In this document: piece after piece, positions 59,657 to 64,000 of the stretch
Numbering within the stretch: the first letter of the stretch is position 1
Layout: every line of letters begins with the position of its first letter
Source of the DNA: Labilithrix sp044226145
GTDB taxonomy: Bacteria > Myxococcota_A > Polyangia > Polyangiales > Polyangiaceae
Reading direction: 5' to 3'
Assembly: GCA_044226145.1 (NCBI GenBank)
Contig: JBGAHN010000011.1
Location: forward strand, 1-64,000
Length of the DNA stretch: 64,000 nucleotides
Made by a program: the position numbers and the translations under genes
The notes under the pieces: generated by a model
The model's input: only the letters and a program-made list of their open reading frames with translations
The model's database searches: none
Told to the model about the DNA's origin: nothing

Positions 59657-59700
59657 AGTGCCGCCCACGAATGTCGGCGTGCGAACCTGCACGCCGACTG
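59653..59700 (+). repeat. 48-base dispersed hairpin element, copy A
   Basis: Starts at the TGA stop of the divergent GT4 gene. It has a perfect 10-bp stem, gtcggcgtgc (59673-59682) and gcacgccgac (59689-59698), with loop gaacct. Identical to the reverse complement of 47301-47348 except at one base. Confidence 0.9.
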
Positions 59701-60515
59701 AGGCGTGGCGTCGCCGCGTCCGTCGGATCCGAACCGTCGCCGTCGCGAACCCCTTGCCCGCGGCGGGCCGTCGTGGAACGGTCCGGATCGAAGCGAGGGG
59801 CATTCATGAAGGCGTGGCGCTTTGTCTTTTCGTCGATCATGGCCGCCGCCTTCGTGGCGTGCGCGAGCGATTCGTCGACCGTCCGCCCCGAAGGAGACGC
59901 GCCGAGCGGGGGCGACGCCGCGGTCGACGCGGACGCGAGTTCCGACGCCGGCGACACCCTCGCGCCACGAACGACGAACCCCTATGGAGCTCCGTATCCG
60001 ACCGAAGGCATCGGCTGGAAGGCGCGCGAAGGTTCGACGCCGGGGGAGCGCCTCGCGAACCTCACGATGCCGGGATACGCGGCGGACTCGGACGTCGCCG
60101 CGAACGTCTCGATGGCCGACTTCTACGATCCCGAAGGGCGCACCCACGACGTGCTCATGCTCCTCGTGACGGCGGCCTGGGATCCGTACGCGCGCCTCTC
60201 GCTCAACGTCATCCAAGGCTCGAAGAAGCGGCTCCGAACGCTCAGCGTCCTCGGCGGCGGCCGGGCGAGCGGCATGACGGCGACCCTCAAAGATCTGGAA
60301 CGATGGCGCGGTGAATACCCATGGGCCGCGCACGGGCTCGACCCGGATTTCGTGGCCTTCAAGCCCGCGTTCGGCGGCTCCGAGGCGGTGCCGCTGCTCA
60401 TGGTCGTCGACGCGCGGACGATGGAGATCTGCACGAGCCGGATCGGCCCCGTCTACACGACGGACGACGTCGACGCGCTCGCCGCCGCCTGCCGTCCGGC
60501 ACTGTACGTTCGCGA

Positions 60516-62390
<1,875 letters not shown>

Positions 62391-62438
62391 GAGGGAGCCG
62401 CTTCTAGTCGGCGAGACGCGACGCGGCAAGCTCCGCGT

Positions 62439-64000
62439 TCAGCGATCCAACCCGAGCCGCGTTCGGGCCTCGGCGTAGGCGTCGCTCACCGCGAACGTGA
62501 CGAGCTCGCGGATCTCCGGCGTTTCGGCCAGGAATGCCGCCCGTCGGCCGGCGAGGGAGGCGAGCCCGTCGTGGCCCTGCATCCACGCCATGGCCTCGAG
62601 CGCGGCGGCCGGATTGCCGACGGCGAGGAGAGCGGCCCGGTTCGCCCAATGGATGACGACCTGACGGAGGCTGGCCCCGCTCGCGGCGAGCGCCCCGGAG
62701 GCCTCCAGGGCGAGCGTGCCGACCGTCGGATCGAGCTTGCGCGGCAGGGCGCTGGCGATTTTCCGGGAGAGCTCGGCGACGCGCTTCGGGTCGACACTGG
62801 CCGCCGGAGGTGGGGCTTTCAGCGTCGAAAAGAGCGCGGCGGCGAGGGCGTCGGCGTCGGCGGCTTCGCCCCGCGCGAGCGCCGAAGCTCGGATGACGAG
62901 GAGCTTCAACGCCCGGACGACGACGAAGGCGCGCGCCGGCTCGTTGGGATCGGTCGCGAGCGGCTCGCCGACCAGGAGCGAGGGGGTCGTCGACGCGAGC
63001 GGAACGGCCACACGGCCGAGCTTCGGGGAAACGAGGATCTGGAGCGCGCCGAGCCCGACGATGGTGGCGATGGATCCGGCCGTCCGCGCGAGCGGCGTGC
63101 CCGGAGGGAGCGGAACGGCCCGAAGCGCGCGGAGATCGACGGGGGCGGCCGCGTCGAGGGCGTCGCCCGTGCGAGCGAGCAGCGTGCGCAGGGCCTCTCC
63201 GGCGACGTCGGGTGCGAGGACGTCGTCGAGGCGCGGATCCATGGCGCGGGCCTCGGCGCCCCGGGGCGAGACGTGCGTGTCGTGGCCCGCGACGGCCGCG
63301 TGGGCCGCTTGGACGAGCTGGGCGGTGTTCGTTCGACCGCGGAGCTCGAGCGCCGCCTGGAGGAGCTCGAAGAGCGAGGCGTCGAAGCGACCGCTCGCGA
63401 GGGCGCGCCGCACGTCGGCCGCCGTCCGATCGAGCAAGATTTGCATCGCGGGCATCTGGTGCTGGCGCGCGTAAAACTCGCTGATCGCGCGGAGCGCCGG
63501 CACCGACGTCGGGTGCTCCCGCCGCGCGGTCTCGAAGATTTGCTCCGCGCGCCGCAAATCGCGCCCCAGCTCGTGGATTTGCGCGAGCTCGACGAGCCGG
63601 CGCAGGCGATCTTCCGGCGGTGACACGTTCAAGAGCTCTTGCTGGAGCAGCGCGGCTTGCGCGGCGTCGCCCTGTTTGCGGCACACGTCGATGAGCTTCT
63701 CGATGGTCGCCACGTCGTCTGGCGCGCGCTTGAGCACCTCTTTGAAGGCGATCTGGGCGCGCGCGGGCTGATCGAGGTGCACCGCGTAGATGTCGCCCAG
63801 CGTCTCGTAGACCGCCCGCTGCTCGGCGGCCGAAGGGAGGAGCCGCGCGAGACGTACGTACGATTGCTCCGCGACCACCCAATCGCCGGCTTGCGTGCAG
63901 AGCTCGGCCATCGCTGCGAGCGCGGTGGGGTGATCGGGCACGTCCCGCAGGGCCGCTTCGAGCGTCTTTTTCGCGCGCGCGCGGTCGCCGACGTCGACCA
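62439..64000 (-). CDS. TPR-repeat protein, 5' end beyond the window
   Basis: The frame is open through the right edge. The visible 520 residues begin with TPR units: AALRDVPDHPTALAAMAELC, AEQRAVYETLGDIYAVHLDQ, and LAQIHELGRDLRRAEQIFET. After about 200 residues the repeats fade into an Ala/Leu-rich helical domain with two long alpha segments (residues about 265-500) and no catalytic motif. Stretches such as ALLAVGNPAAALEAMAWMQG suggest further degenerate repeats. A scaffold for a protein complex is likely. The stop lies 48 bases from the typA start, same strand, so co-transcription is possible. Confidence 0.8.
   Translation of the reverse strand, partial: VDVGDRARAKKTLEAALRDVPDHPTALAAMAELCTQAGDWVVAEQSYVRLARLLPSAAEQRAVYETLGDIYAVHLDQPARAQIAFKEVLKRAPDDVATIEKLIDVCRKQGDAAQAALLQQELLNVSPPEDRLRRLVELAQIHELGRDLRRAEQIFETARREHPTSVPALRAISEFYARQHQMPAMQILLDRTAADVRRALASGRFDASLFELLQAALELRGRTNTAQLVQAAHAAVAGHDTHVSPRGAEARAMDPRLDDVLAPDVAGEALRTLLARTGDALDAAAPVDLRALRAVPLPPGTPLARTAGSIATIVGLGALQILVSPKLGRVAVPLASTTPSLLVGEPLATDPNEPARAFVVVRALKLLVIRASALARGEAADADALAAALFSTLKAPPPAASVDPKRVAELSRKIASALPRKLDPTVGTLALEASGALAASGASLRQVVIHWANRAALLAVGNPAAALEAMAWMQGHDGLASLAGRRAAFLAETPEIRELVTFAVSDAYAEARTRLGLDR

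Overview
The window is very GC-rich chromosomal DNA (mostly G/C at third codon positions), with genes packed on both strands and frequent 4-bp start/stop overlaps. I read it as a myxobacterium, most likely Polyangiales (Myxococcota). The grounds are the large number of predicted lipoproteins with Asp/Ala/Gly-rich linkers after the lipidated Cys, a PATAN/DUF4388 protein, FGE-domain and DUF1501 secreted proteins, a SWIM-SNF2 helicase and small deltaproteobacterial-type proteins, all beside ordinary housekeeping genes. I saw no rRNA, tRNA, CRISPR array, transposase or prophage.

Layout. 1-2.4 kb: end of an unrecognised gene, a lipoprotein, and lgt. 2.4-5.3 kb (minus strand): a small lipoprotein, a 4HBT thioesterase and a fatty acyl-AMP ligase. 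5.4-9.8 kb: a small conserved protein, an RluD-type pseudouridine synthase, DUF423, an LPG-synthase-type membrane protein with a coupled one-helix partner, and a MoxR ATPase. 9.9-12.4 kb: a DUF1704/QEGLA metallopeptidase homologue and an enoyl-CoA hydratase. 12.6-19.7 kb: an operon of acyl carrier protein, bipartite ketosynthase, lipoprotein, second bipartite ketosynthase, lipoprotein and metallophosphoesterase. This is the best candidate for an undescribed system: a compact type II acyl-chain module without its own reductase or dehydratase.

20-34 kb is mixed: sugar nucleotidyltransferase, kelch-like lipoprotein, SPOR protein, a class II glutamine amidotransferase fold lacking the nucleophilic Cys, coaE, dnaE, a second MoxR, a PATAN protein, and coupled pyrF-rlmB. 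34-42.7 kb is an MCE/Mla-type lipid transport region: one MlaD-like protein, two different MlaE permeases, two different MlaF ATPases and, translationally coupled to one ATPase, a lone SctJ/EscJ-like type III secretion ring lipoprotein.

42.9-51.5 kb: SWIM-SNF2 helicase, DUF1275 membrane protein, FGE-domain lipoprotein, lipase, and a beta-propeller lipoprotein with a clear terminator. 51.6-54.5 kb: a three-gene secreted set (cytochrome c-like protein, lipoprotein, Tat-exported DUF1501 protein). 54.7-59.7 kb: a surface-polysaccharide locus (two GT4 glycosyltransferases, a Wzx/MurJ-like flippase, a polysaccharide deacetylase-like protein). 59.8-64 kb: a thioredoxin-fold lipoprotein whose frame runs into typA antisense, typA/bipA, and a truncated TPR protein.

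Two sequence-level themes recur. A 48-bp hairpin element occurs twice (47301-47348 and 59653-59700), each time starting at the stop codon of an unrelated gene. Short two- or three-copy tandem duplications (9-28 bp period) sit at or near the ends of at least nine genes.
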